This document shows, piece by piece, positions 50,025 to 62,529 of a DNA stretch of 64,000 bases. The stretch covers positions 372,001 through 436,000 of the forward strand of contig JAEUWP010000562.1 in the NCBI GenBank assembly GCA_018524725.1, read 5' to 3'. The position numbers were made by a program, and so were the translations under genes. Position 1 is the stretch's first letter, and each line of letters begins with the position of its first letter. The notes under the pieces were generated by a model that was not told the origin of the DNA, searched no databases, and was given only the letters and a program-made list of their open reading frames with translations. Origin of the DNA: Podaxis mareebaensis. Taxonomy: Eukaryota > Basidiomycota > Agaricomycetes > Agaricales > Agaricaceae.

Positions 50025-50143
50025 TAGAGAGCGGAGTGGTTAAGATCCGGCCCAGCATTGATTTGAGTAGTGGGAAGGCGGGGCGTCATTGGAAGGGTAA
50101 GCGATCAATTCAGAAATACACATCATCTCTTCCCCGCCTCATC

Positions 50144-52353
50144 ATGGAAAACGAAGCCACCTTTGTCGCCCCAGAAGGCGTCTATTCCCTCACAGAGGAA
50201 CACAAACCCTCCCTCGCTCAATCACATACAACTCCCGTCCTCCATTCCACAAAGGTATCCAGTGTAGTCATACGCGTACCCCCTGCAAAACCCCAGGGTG
50301 GCGGCCCGCCGGGGTTAGCCCAGCTACTCGGGGGAAACAAGGACGCTAAGAAAGATAAAGATAAAGACAAGGATAAGGATAAGGAAAGGGACAAGAGTGC
50401 CTCTGGCTCTAAAGAGGACGGCTACAGCCTCTCAAGCAGCGATACACCGGAGGAGAACGACCTTCTATCACCTATCCCGGAAAACAACCCAGCCAGTCCG
50501 CTGCCAGAACAGCAGTCCATCTTTTCTCCCTCCGGAGGCGGGCGGAAGAAACATGGCACACGACCAAAACATAATATGCGGACAACGTCGTCAACATTTG
50601 TGACGCGGATACAGACCGGCGAAGGCTGGTCGAAGATGCTCCAATCCAAGCAGGGTGACCTGACATTACTCTGCTATAATGTCGGGAAGAATTTCTTGAT
50701 GGTCGAGGCTGGATCCAAGGCAAAGGTATGATTTGCCTTGTACTGGTATATACGCCGCTCAGTTTACACGCAGGAACCTCTCGCAAGAATCCTGTTTGCT
50801 GCGTACCCAACGTGCCACGATATTAACCAATCGACTGCTTCCTGTGAACACCTCGACGTCATCATTGGCTTTAATACTGGAGATCTCGTCTGGCTAGGTC
50901 CGTCCATTTCGTTCACCAAGCCCAAGGTGACTTATTCACCTAACCCTTCTCACAGACCCCATCACTTCGCGATATGGTCGCCTCAATAAGCAGGGTTGCA
51001 TATCAAATTCACCGTGTACAGCGATACGCTGGGTCCCATCTTCCACCACCCTCTTCCTCGTCTCCCACGCAGACGGTACGATAGTTGTATATGATAAGGA
51101 GCGCGACGATGGGACCTTCTCCCCGCAAGAGCCTACAAGCGGGCCCTCTAACGTAGACATTCATGGAACTGCCATTTCAGAGGAAGCTGCGGCACAGCTC
51201 CAGAGGGACTGGGACCCCACAGACAACATCTTTGTCACCATGCCCCCATGGCATCCAGTTACGACTGGTGGCGGGGCTGGCATCAATGTGGCCGGAAAAT
51301 CCGACAAGGACTCCAAAGTAGTCAAGAACCCTGTTAGCCATTGGCGAATCTCTCGCAAAGGCGTCGTAGGTGGGGCAATCTCCATATGGCACCTTGACCG
51401 ATATTTCCAACCTTTGGAACAGATTTCGTCTTCTCGCCTGATGTCAAGTACGTCGCAGCAATTTCGGAGGACGGCTGTCTACGAGTAATTGATGCACTTG
51501 CCGAACAGTACGTGATTTTTATCAGTGCTTGTTTCGATCTTGTAACCCCATTCAGACTTGTAGACTGCTACGCATCATACTTTGGTGCACTAACCTGTGT
51601 CGCGTGGTCACCAGACGGACGGTTCATCCTAACAGGTGGCCAAGACGACCTCATTACAATCTTTTCCCCTTGGGAGCAACGCGTCGTGGCACGCTGTCAA
51701 GGTCATTCGTCTTTCGTTGCTGGTGTTGCGTTTGACGAACTACGATGTGATGGGCGTACGTATCGGTTCGGTAGCGTTGGGGAGGACAACAAACTCATTC
51801 TGGTATGCATTTCATCAACCTATCTTCTGCTCTGTCGCTTATATCCTTCCGCATCCAGTGGGACTTTTCCAGCGGAGCTCTACACCGTCCAAAGTACCAG
51901 GTACAAAAATCTCAACTCATCCTCACTTGCCGTTACGCTCACCTGGCTTCAGGCAACACACCACCAACGCATGTCCATGTCATCAACAATATCCCTAGCA
52001 TTCCGACGCGACAAATCCGCATCCTACCTCCCTGCAAGCGTACCTCCAGGCCTCGAAAACGCCCCATCACCGCGATACCACCCCGCACCTTCTCGGAACG
52101 AAGTAGCCATCGTCCAGCCCGTCCTCGTATGTCAAGTCTCCTTTGCCGCTTACTTGGATATTAAACAATGCTCAACCCCATTTAGATTAAACACATAGAT
52201 TGTGACCTCTTAACGGATATCGCATTCCTGCCCCGGTCTATACTCACAGCGACTAAAAGCGGGCATATCAGACTTTGGGTCCGGCCGTTGAACTTGCGCA
52301 AATCAACGAGGAACAATTCCATGTTGCCTGACGTGCAAAACTTGATTTCATAA
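50144..52353 (+). CDS. creC: CreC/WDR20-like WD40 protein
   Basis: This is a homologue of Aspergillus CreC, the WD40 partner that stabilises the deubiquitinase CreB in carbon catabolite repression (WDR20 in animals). The start [20 protein letters not shown] lies at 50144. A Lys/Asp tract ([17 protein letters not shown]) and a Ser/Pro-rich stretch precede the conserved part: [159 protein letters not shown] and [12 protein letters not shown] continuing [12 protein letters not shown]. The last exon is [20 protein letters not shown], then [15 protein letters not shown], ending NLIS with TAA at 52351-52353. The gene starts 119 bp from the divergent E1 beta start. Confidence 0.88.
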
Positions 52354-52671
52354 TTTATCCCTCTGGTTTATAGCTTTGTCGACTCTTTGGAGGACTTGTG
52401 TGTAAAGGGTTGATCCCGGTTTGGACTGTATTGAAAGTTGTAATTATTAATCTTTGACGTAGTCAAATATTCCACCAAATGTTGTTCACTTGTAAACGTT
52501 GAACCGACGGGGTAGATAATACGTTACCCAGACTATCATTATTGTCCGCTAGACTCGGACTCATAGGATGTATTTATCACTGTTTATTTCGGAGGCTACT
52601 GAATGTGATGTGATACCCCCATCAAACGCGTCTCGTTAATAGCTCACCAACACCTCCATGAACTCGACACA
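52354..52671. other. Intergenic spacer
   Basis: About 320 bp of AT-rich sequence between two plus-strand genes; it should hold the CreC-like 3' UTR and the promoter of the next gene. No exon is evident. Confidence 0.5.
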
Positions 52672-53288
52672 ATGCCAGCCGTGACAGCAACACTCCTTCG
52701 CCAACCCTCCCACTTCCCCCTTCTCCTACCCAAACAGAACCCACCACACCCCGTACCAGTGCCACGGAAACGCATCTATGGGCATATGAATACTTTTCGA
52801 GACTTGCAGCGCGAGATGGACGACTTGAGTGACGAGGAGAACGAGTTGGAGGATATCGTGCGTCCCATACGTGTTTCTTTTTTTCTTCAGACTTGAAGTC
52901 TGTTGATTGTGTTGAGCAGACTACATCGATACATAACAGAGGGTACATGTTCCTCGTTCCCATTGGGCGATCGTTGACACAGCAAGAAGAAAAGAATGAT
53001 GTACGCGATTTCTCTGCTTTTTTTTTCGCCTTTTATGATTTCGGCACTTATTGTTATCGATGGGATTCTCAGGCGGAGGAGGATTCGGATGAATCGGAAG
53101 GCTCAGCAGGCGCACCGTCTGTTGCGGAAGATGAAGGGGAGAATGAGTCTGCACAGGACCTCGATGCGAGTATGGAAGATTTAGATGAGGAGGCTACTGG
53201 GAATATGGAGGAAGAGTCTATGGCGGAGGGGGATTCTATGGCAGAGGGTGAGGCGGAAGAGTATGAAGAGGAACCTTCAGATATGTGA
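52672..53288 (+). CDS. APC15-like anaphase-promoting complex subunit
   Basis: This is a small acidic protein. The first exon reads MPAVTATLLRQPSHFPLLLP, then PRKRIYGHMNTFRDLQREMD and DLSDEENELEDI. After an intron ending GAGCAG it continues TTSIHNRGYMFLVPIGRSLT, QQEEKND. A second intron containing an eight-T run leads to an Asp/Glu/Ser tail (AEEDSDESEGSAGAPSVAED) ending EEYEEEPSDM. The LVPIG motif followed by a charged EEK block and an acidic C-terminus is the signature I associate with APC15/Mnd2-type subunits, which regulate mitotic checkpoint complex turnover on the APC/C. The similarity is short and the tail is low complexity, so the assignment is moderate. It is convergent with MTHFR. Confidence 0.6.
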
Positions 53289-53473
53289 TTGCAGATTCTT
53301 AGGTTTATCTTGTGTATGCGATCCTTTCATGGTGGACGGAAATGCGCTGATGATCTGCTGTTTTTATTAGATTATTGCTATTGAACTTGACATGCTGTAC
53401 ATTATGCAAGATATCATCCATGATCGTATACCGTACCATACCCCTTGAAATCCAACAATCAGCCGTCTGAGTC

Positions 53474-55832
53474 TTACGCCGCTTCATCGCCCTTTCCCAA
53501 GACAATCTCCCATAGCGCACGAGGGTTCTGGTAATCGTGGTGGATAATATTAATTAACCACCTCTGGTCACGGACACCCTCCAGGAGTTTGCGTTCTTCA
53601 GAACCCGGGCGATAACATGACGCCCAGTCGGACCAGATGGAAAAGGCTTCCTCCTACAGGACCAAGTCAGGATCAAGACTGGTGAACTCGCGAGCCAGGA
53701 AGCTCACCTTCCAAGTCAAGAATGACTCGCGCTCGATGATTGTGGTCTGGATGATTTCTTGACCAGGGAAGACACCCCATGTCACGGCGTCCCTTGCGTC
53801 TTCCGGGACATTGCTACGATACTCTCCCTACAGACAAAGAAACATTAGTCCAATCAGCAGAACTCGTAACAACCAAGAAGAAGCTTACCTGGTAGTTCCC
53901 TGCGAAGAAGTGCACCCACCCCTTGCCCTCCTCCTCAATCTTCTTTTGAAGCTCCTCCACGTCCTTTTCTTCGCAGAAGAACTCAACAAATCCCTTCTGG
54001 AAGACGTATCCTGCTTTTGGACCCCAGCCCACCACTTCATCGCAGGAGCTTGCGCCGTTAACAGCAGGCTGCGATCCGACCGTCCACCATCCTCGCTTTG
54101 TCAGCTCCTCGAGCTCGGAAAGAATCGTCAAAGACTCTGGGGAGAGGAGTGTAGGTGAGAATGGTGTGGTTGAGATTCTAGAGTGGAGATGATCAAGGAA
54201 GATCTGAGTGAGTTCGTCGAGTGTTTTGGGATTTCTCCATTGTTTGAGCATTTCGTTGATCTGATACAAACACGGTTCATTCTTCAAGTTATATTTCGAA
54301 ATTCAACACTTCAACGTACCGTAACTCCAGAATTTCCCCAAGGGTCCTGAGCGCCGAAGGCCGGACTCTTGAAATCTCCAAACCGACCGTTCGGGAAATC
54401 GTCCCAAGTCGCGGCGTTGTTTAATTCACCCCGACCGGCTTCACCGTCGGTGACTGTAGTCGTTAGGGATTGTGTCGCGTCGTGTGTGGCCGTTGTGGCT
54501 GTCACAACGAGATCAGAGTCGACCTCGGACGCTGGTTTGTCAGGTGCTTCCTTTTACTAGCGGTTAGAGCCTATGTGGGTGTCGGAAGAAGGATATGTGA
54601 CTCACAGCGATGAGTCTGTTATGGGGGTGCGGAAGTGATCCTGTCCACTGAAGGCTTTCTAGGACACGTTGGACGCTCTTTTCGAGGTTGAGAGTGCAGA
54701 AGTGGACACCAGGGACTGCTCCTTCCGATACGAGTCTGCGAATCATGTCGACTGCGAGTGTGACGCCGTAGTCTTTGACCAGTTGGTCATCGTGCTGGAT
54801 CGATGGTTAATCGATTCGACTAGGGAGTGGGAACGAGGGCACACACGCTGATGGGATTTAGCGCCTCCTGTACATGCTCTGGTACCTTGGCTCCCGTCAG
54901 CTTGGTTAATCGTTGGAAGGAGCCGTACGTCTGTATGGGCATTATCCCAGGAATAACAGGCACATTGATACCTTGATTTACATTTAGCCAGACAACCAGG
55001 TAAAAATAGAACAAACGCACCTTTCTGTCTGACTTTTTTCAACCACCGCAAAAAGCCATCGACATCGTAGAACAACTGCGTCACGATGAAATCTACACCA
55101 GCATCGACCTTGGCTTTGAGATACTCAAGTTCTTCGTCTTCGCTGATGAGTTTATCAGGGTGGCCGTCAGGGTAAGCTGGAGTACGGATTTAGCGGGAGG
55201 ATGGCGATGGTGTGGAAGGGATCTTGCACTGCACCTGCAGCTGCAATGCAGAAGTGATCGCCATAAGATTCGCGAATGTAGGTAACAAGGTCAATAGCGT
55301 GTACGAAGCGCGGGTCGGAAGGGATCCATTCTTCTTGCCCTCTTGGGGGATCTGTGAAGACGTTTGCATGAAATTGTAGATGCGCTGAGAAGAAGCATAC
55401 CTCCTCGCAATGCAAGGATGTTTTCTATCCCACATTCCTTTGCGTCCTAGGCAAAGGCTTGGTGCTGTCTATAAGCTGATGAATGTGGACACTCACCTTC
55501 AATGCGGCATCGACCGTGCCAACCTTGGCGTTTGTGCATGTGAGATGCAGGAGCGTATCAAGGCCATATTCCTTCTGCGTCAAAGTTGCGAGCTCGAGAC
55601 TCCTTTCCTTCGTCGCCCCGCCGGCACCCCATGTGACGCTAACACCAAGCGGATTGAGCGCAGCAAGGCGCGAAATACGGGAGACTAGATTGTCAAAACC
55701 CTAGACGAAATGGTATCAAATTTTGGGGGGAAGGAGAGGTCAACACACCTGGTCTGTACGAGGAGGAAAGAACTCGAAAGTAAAGAATGGTTTCCGCTGC
55801 TGCTGGTGAGCGAATTTGTGAGTGAACTTCAT
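53474..55832 (-). CDS. MET13: Methylenetetrahydrofolate reductase
   Basis: This flavoenzyme reduces 5,10-methylene-THF to 5-methyl-THF for methionine synthesis. The start MKFTHKFAHQQQQRKPFFTF continues EFFPPRTDQGFDNLVSRISR, PLGVSVTWGAGGATKERSLE and LDTLLHLTCTNAKVGTVDAA. Next come LALRGDPPRGQEEWIPSD, YGDHFCIAAAGYPDGHPDKL, VDAGVDFIVTQLFYDVDGFL, IDVPVIPGIMPIQTYGSFQR and GAVPGVHFCTLNLEKSVQRV. A variable linker follows (TTATHDATQSLTTTVTDGEA). The C-terminal regulatory, AdoMet-binding half reads TWDDFPNGRFGDFKSPAFGA, KRGWWTVGSQPAVNGASSCD, GWGPKAGYVFQKGFVEFFC and LINIIHHDYQNPRALWEIVL, ending GKGDEAA with TAA at 53474-53476. The full two-domain length is present. It is divergent from the Rab6 gene, 174 bp between starts. 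Confidence 0.93.
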
Positions 55833-56006
55833 GGTCAGTTATCTCCTCCATCTACAGGGATCCATCTATTAATTAGAACGCGATGGTCACGTGTATGCTT
55901 GCTCCCTGACCTGGATTCGCACCTGTCCTGGCACCTGAGAACGACACATCCCCTGCTCACCCCCTCTACTCCTCGTCCCCTCCTGCTTTTGTGTTTTAAT
56001 CCCCTT

Positions 56007-56990
<984 letters not shown>

Positions 56991-57160
56991 TAACCCCTCG
57001 TCCCTGTGCTGTCTATGATACCTGTTCCATTCCGCGGTCGCATCCAAGTTCTTTGGTTGTTGGGTTCCTTGACTATCTCATCCGCTGATTGGAGTTAGAT
57101 GGTGTTAATTTATTCTCAAGAGCGATCCACACCAACGTCTTGTACATTACCGCGAATGAA

Positions 57161-58651
57161 TCAACCTCTGTTCATCGTATTTCCTGCTCCTCTTGGATGT
57201 GTATCCTTATATTGTGCCCATTTCTCGTCCTTCTGTCGCTTCTCTTCCGCCTTTTCTTCACCTGCAACCGTACCGTCCATCTCGGAGTCGATTTGAAGTT
57301 GTTCTGATGATGTAGGCTTCTCGAGGGATGCAGGACTACAAAACTCATCAGTTCTGAGATGTCGTTGACTAAATCATGACTGCTTACCCTCCACCAGTAA
57401 TGATATTCCCTCGTTCTCGTTCAATCTCGAGATACTCGTCAATGCCCATCGTAGGCAAGTTATATCCGGGTCCAAACACTTGAGCCTGCAACCTCGCCCT
57501 TTCAGCGGCATTTGACGGCAAGATCGTGAAGGGTCGCAATGGCTACACGCAAGCCAATTAACCATCTACAACCGACTTAAGTCACGAGCCCACTTACCCG
57601 TCCTCGATGATCCACTAACGGGCCTTTTCCATCCGATCCACGATCCCTACCGACGCCCGTATTCACGTCCAGCTTCCACAGCTGTTCCTGTTCTTGTTTA
57701 TTCTTCCCTTTAGAGCCATCCTTCGCTCTCTCATCGCTGTCTCCCGATGGAGGTGCTCCGGATGGACTTGGAGGCGCGTGCCGAAGGAGGTCGAGTTCTT
57801 GCTCCATTGATTCGAGTTGGGTATGTGTTTGGGCGTAGGCCATCCGGAGGAAGAGGATTGTAGTTGTGCGCATGAGTTCGTCTGTGTTTGAGTCGAGGTC
57901 TTCAGTTGGAGTAGATGAGGAGGTCGTGGAGGGGAGAAGGGATACGATTAGATCAAAGTCAGTTTGAGAGTCCGGAACGAGGGTTTGGTTCCTTCGTTTT
58001 TGGAGGGCCTGGAATGGGAAAAGTAGGTTGAGCGAAGAATCTCGTTGAGTGAGGCGAAGTGGTACCTGTAACCTTTCTTTGATCCCTTTCAGCTTTTTGT
58101 ATTGGCTCACTTTCACCTCCCTACGTTTCGCGGGATCCACGAGCATGGACGATTTGTGTGCGTAGAGACTCTTCTCGTCATCTGGGATGATACCATAGTG
58201 CTCGAGCTGGTGGACAAAGGCCTGGTAATGACCCTGCAACAGGAGAATGTTATGCCTCTGTCGCCGTAAAGGGAAGCATCAGACGCACAATGGCTTTGGC
58301 AAGAGTGGCCATCCGGTCAGGTCTTTCCGTCGTCCGTACACGATTCTCCACATCCGCGAGGACATAAGGTAGTGTGAGATACACTAGATCTCTCGTTGAG
58401 ATATCATCCAAGGATTCATTCGGACTAAATAACGATAGATTGCGGATCCGACTATGCACTTCTCTGAAGTCGCGAAGTGCAGATTGGACGAGTTCCTGCA
58501 AGAAGGACGGTTGCAGTATTAGCCTTCCATCGAGAGCCGAGCGCAGAGGATTACACACCTGTGTTTCATCCTCGATCGTAGGTAGGTTGACGGATCTAGA
58601 TGCGGTTTGGAGGCTGCCTCTGAACAGCGCTGGCAAGGATATTTCCGACAT
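57161..58651 (-). CDS. TAP42: TAP42/alpha4 PP2A-associated regulator
   Basis: This is the TOR-controlled chaperone that binds PP2A-type catalytic subunits. The start MSEISLPALFRGSLQTASRS is followed by VNLPTIEDETQ, QSALRDFREVHSRIRNLSLF, SPNESLDDISTRDLVYLTLP and LPFTATEA; after an intron, HYQAFVHQLEHYGIIPDDEK, REVKVSQYKKLKGIKERLQ. The helical domain is complete. A Ser/Pro-rich stretch follows (RHAPPSPSGAPPSGDSDERA). The conserved PP2A-binding C-terminus reads RPFTILPSNAAERARLQAQV, FGPGYNLPTMGIDEYLEIER. The last exon ends KWAQYKDTHPRGAGNTMNRG, TGA at 57161-57163. The length and the DTHPxGxGN..NRG end fit fungal TAP42. It is divergent from the gene at 58892. Confidence 0.92.
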
Positions 58652-58865
58652 TCTGGTTGAGGTTGAATATAATGTTGAGCGTGAGGAGCAGACGTTCCTG
58701 CTGAGTCGAGAATGATTAGATTAGGTGATGGCTGTGCAGCGGAATTCAAGAAGTTTCCGCCGCCTTGTTTTGTCTCCGTCTGCCTTCCCCAGTTCGATAA
58801 CCAATGTCTTATACCTAGCCCCGGACCCCGAGGCAAGGATGTCTCGGATAGCTCAACTCAGTGGG

Positions 58866-58872
58866 TATATAA
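58866..58872 (+). promoter_or_regulatory. TATA-like box of the gene at 58892
   Basis: TATATAA at 58866-58872 lies 41 bp before the ATG at 58913 and 20 bp before the ATG at 58892. If used as a TATA box it would favour the downstream ATG. The paralogue at the window end has TATACA at the matching place. Confidence 0.4.
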
Positions 58873-58891
58873 GGCTTCCCTGTACGAGTTG

Positions 58892-59951
58892 ATGACATCC
58901 AGCAACACAACCATGTCCTCCTTTCCGCCCTGGTTACATTACGCTGTCATCGCCGGAACTGATGATATTACGTTCTACCCCCTTCCATCGACCTTGGCCG
59001 ATGTCATACCCGCCATTTGTGTCGCAGTTGACTGCGCCAAAGCGGTGATCAAAACACCCTCAGGCATCGAGGCGCTCAAAAGCAGCTTCGACGAAGATGA
59101 CCGCGCCGGAGTTTCTGGGGGCACCATCCCGGCGGCCCTTGACGCCCTTCACGTATACGTGTTCCATGCACCACTTGAAGATGCCGATGCATTCCATGTT
59201 CCTCCAAGGGCACTTGGTGATACCGGGATTCACAGCATGAATGTGTTTATAAGACAGAGTGTACGTCTTTTCTTCGCCTATGCCATATTCCGCTGACCAT
59301 CACGGAATAGCTCATACACAAGTTTCCGCGGGGAACCACGGTTTCGGAATGGTCCCTATCCGAGCGCCAGTGTGTCGTCCTGGTCTCGTGGATGATTATT
59401 CACGAGATAGCGCGTGCAACAGGTGCTTTCTTATCCTCGTGTGGTGTGGTGGCCCACAATGACACCCCCGTTTCTGCCGCTGCGTTCCCTTTTCAAAAAG
59501 GGAGGGCTTTAAACAAAGATTATGTGGTTCAACGTGGAAAGGGATTGTGGGGAGAGAGAGGGTGGTGGGTTGAGTATTGGTTGGGAGGTTGTGTCCTCAT
59601 CGACGTGAGTTGTGGATTTTTTCCTTGTTTTGTGATTAATTGACATGATTCCTAGGAGCGACCACACCAGGAATTAATTATATACCGCCCAGATTCAGAG
59701 ACCCGCCACCCTTTTACCGAACAAATGGTGGACCAGTACCTTCGCGGCAGACATGGTGAGTTCTTCATCCTGGACTGAAATTGAGATCTGAAGACTTTCT
59801 CTTATCAGATCCCAGTGAATATGACAACCTCCTCCCATTTCACCTTGACATCAAAGATGCCCAAAAGTACACGCCAGCTGGGAGGCATATTCGGGGGAGG
59901 TGGGCACAATCCCCAGTTGGTATTCCAGTTCAGGACCCATTCAAGTTTTGA
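58892..59951 (+). CDS. Hypothetical protein of a local paralogous family
   Basis: I do not recognise the family. The first exon reads MTSSNTTMSSFPPWLHYAVI, then AGTDDITFYPLPSTLADVIP, AICVAVDCAKAVIKTPSGIE. A second exon has LIHKFPRGTTVSEWSLSERQ, CVVLVSWMIIHEIARATGAF and GWWVEYWLGGCVLID. Further exons give ERPHQELIIYRPDSETRHPF and RHIRGRWAQSPVGIPVQDPF, ending KF with TGA at 59949-59951. Four exons are joined by GT-AG introns of about 50 nt with consistent phases, so the gene looks intact. Either the ATG at 58892 or that at 58913 (MSSFPP) may be used. There is no signal peptide and no clear membrane helix. A second copy in the same orientation starts at 63841, with mobile elements between them, so this is a duplicated locus. 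Confidence 0.65.
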
Positions 59952-59956
59952 GTTTG

Positions 59957-59978
59957 ATTGATTGATTGATTGATTGAT
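59957..59978. repeat. (GATT)n microsatellite
   Basis: About five and a half GATT units directly after the stop codon of the preceding gene, probably in its 3' UTR. Confidence 0.9.
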
Positions 59979-60053
59979 CCACATTTTGCATGGACTCTGT
60001 GCATTATGTTAACTAAGTATGTTGATCACACCTGTTTAATTATACAAGCCTCT

Positions 60054-60679
60054 TGTTACAGTATCCAACAATATAATCATTGACCAGGTGTTCGAAAACA
60101 GGTTTTCTATGAGACATCTGTGCTTGTACACCACTGGATTGTTTTTCCCAAGATACAGGCCACCTGATGAATGCTCCACTCAATGATATATTGTATTTGT
60201 TTGACCAAGTTTCAGAGTTGGGGATTGACATGTTTGTACACTGCTATGATAGTACTTATAGGGTTATCTGTGTGTATGCAAGTCTCCTGCTTCCAGCTTG
60301 CTGCATGGTGTCTTTTTATCTGTCCTCAGTTGGGTATATACCCAAATTGAAAAGAAAAGTTTGGAGGCAAAGGGGATCTGAACAAGCACAGGAGATATGA
60401 TGGCTGATAATGGGGTGGTTGTTACAGTCTCATCTATATTTAGCACATACTTACTCAGCCTACCATTTCACCTTGTATTTCAGCCCCTTCTTACAGTTCA
60501 TCTTAGTCACCCACTTACTTATCCCCTTGTTTCACCTATTCTTAACCTGCCCCTTGACAGTATATAAACCCTAGGTAGTACACCTGTATTCCCTATGCTT
60601 TACCAACTAGTTCTTTCCTCTTTGCTCATCCTTAAGTCTTTGCCTAGTTGCAACCTGAGTTCATACAAAGGTTGTAACA
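60054..60679 (+). repeat. Candidate LTR remnant
   Basis: The stretch is bounded by TGTTACA (60054-60060) and TGTAACA (60673-60679), a 7-bp inverted pair with the TG...CA ends of LTRs. It contains a TATATAAA at about 60561. A second TGTTACAGT at 60420 offers a shorter alternative (260 bp). There is no matching direct repeat on the flanks, and no second copy in the window, so it may be a decayed or half element. The 59952-60720 interval contains no supported gene. Confidence 0.35.
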
Positions 60680-60720
60680 TTTGATAAAGCATCACCAACT
60701 CACCTTGCAACAGGGAGGCC

Positions 60721-61310
60721 TGATGAGAACAGGTTGCTGCTATGACAACATTAGGCAGTGGAGAGTAAACCAGTTACTCACAAAATAGGGGAACACAAAA
60801 GTACAGAGTAGGAGCTATGTGTTGATGTTTAGTCAAGTATGGAGGATTGATGATATTGATGAATAAGTCAAGGATGTTCTGAGCCACTGTAGTTGAGTAG
60901 ACAAGGAAGTGAATTCCAGTCAAGAAAGTATGCTAATTATATGTGGTTTATATACTGTGCATACAGGGCATAGGGTAGGTTAAAGAATACTAGGTCCTAG
61001 GGCACAAAGTGCATGCATACAATGTTGTACATAGAACATATGGTTGACCAGAGAAATAACACAACTCTACCTCAAGGTGAAGGAGTCATTAGAAGTAAAG
61101 AACATTTCTACAACATGTTTGTATTACAAAGATGATGACTGAAGGAGTAATAGAACTCTAACTACAAGTCATAAGATAAAATGATTCTAGCAAATACACC
61201 ACAAAGGTATAGGGTATTCCAAAAATTATACAGCTCATGCATAGCAGAGTGTAAACATGAGGATAATGCACTATCAAGTCAAGGACTTGGGCACAGGGCT
61301 TTCCTCATCA
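60721..61310 (-). repeat. Inverted left LTR of the copia element
   Basis: It is the reverse complement of the right LTR, with about a dozen mismatches over 590 bp by eye. In its own sense (minus strand) it carries TATATAAA in the part matching the right LTR's U3 region. Confidence 0.9.
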
Positions 61311-62529
61311 GAAAGGACATGAAACCAAAGTATGGTGCTTAACATGTGCCCTTTATAGTCTTAAGCAAGCTAGCCATCAATGGTGGCTTGAAGTATCTAA
61401 ATCAATGAAGGAACTCAGCTTCAAATGTGCTTCACTAGATGCTGGGGTTTATTATTACTTTGACCCTAAGGAGAAATCTCTGATTGTCATACTACTTTAT
61501 GTGGACAATGCAGCCTTTTTAGGCCCTGAGGGATCAAAAATCCTTCATTCAAAGATGGATGCATTCATGCAGAAATGGGAATGTCAGTTAGGTGAACTTA
61601 CAGAATTCCTAGGCATGCACATCACAAGAGACTATTGTAATCATGTCATCATGATTGATCAGCAACCTTATCTTGACAAGGTTCTTGAATACTTTGAAAT
61701 CCTTGATAAAACTGAGAATACTCTATTGTTGAGTAACTTCTCATTTATAGCAGCTAAAGAACCTGTGAGTGCTAATTTTAAAACTCACTACCAACAACTA
61801 GTTAGATCTTTGATGTACCTCATGATTGGCACAAGGCCTGACATCACATTTGCAACTGTCAAGTTATCCCAGTAGATGGCTAATCCATCTTGGGAACATT
61901 ACAAAGCAGGGTTACATACCCTTCACTATCTTCAAGGCATGGATAAATATGCTATAGTCTATGATGGACTAACAAATGAAGGCATAAATGTGTTCTCAGA
62001 TTCTGATTGGGCACAAGATCCAGATACTAGAAAATTGGTCACTGGCTTCTTTATTAGGATAGCCAGTGCTGCAGTTTTTTGGCATTCTGGATGCCAAAAA
62101 ACTGTTGCTCTGTCATCAACAGAAGCTGAATATATGGCCCTTTCTGATGCATCATGTCAGATTGAATGGACAGTTAACTTATTGACTGAAATTGGTATTG
62201 GTCAAGACCAGATTAAGATGCCACATTTATTTAGTGATAATAGAGGATCCATTTTTTGGGCAAAGAATCCTGTCACTGAGAAACAATCCAAACATGTGGA
62301 CATCAAGTGCCATTACATTCATAATTTAATAGAAGATGAAAAGATCATCTTATACAATGTAAAGGGTACAGATAATCCTGCTGACATTCTTACAAAGAAT
62401 CTTGACAAAGTAAAGTTTAATAACTTCATTTCAGCCTTAGGTGTTGAATTCTTTTACAACCTCAGCACTCTGCATATTCAAGCAAGGAGGAGTGGTGAGG
62501 AAAGCCCTGCACCCAAGTCCTTGACTTGA
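61311..62529 (+). pseudogene. Copia pol fragment (reverse transcriptase and RNase H)
   Basis: The fragment begins in the reverse transcriptase: GHETKVWCLTCALYSLKQAS then HQWWLEVSKSMKELSFKCAS. The catalytic motif reads LLYVDNA where copia elements normally have YVDD. Then ELTEFLGMHITRDYCNHVIM and QLVRSLMYLMIGTRPDITFA. An in-frame TAG at 61873-61875 follows VKLSQ. RNase H follows without shift: INVFSDSDWAQDPDTRKLVT, ALSSTEAEYMALSDASCQIE, SKHVDIKCHYIHNLIEDEKI and NPADILTKNLDKVKF. The last residues overlap the right LTR start (62493). Truncation at the 5' end, the stop and YVDN make it non-functional. Confidence 0.88.

Noticed and set aside
60721..61310. Independent solo LTR inserted into the pol gene
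   Set aside because: A solo insertion should have a 5-bp duplication (AGGCC versus GAAAG do not match), and no upstream pol sequence continues left of it.
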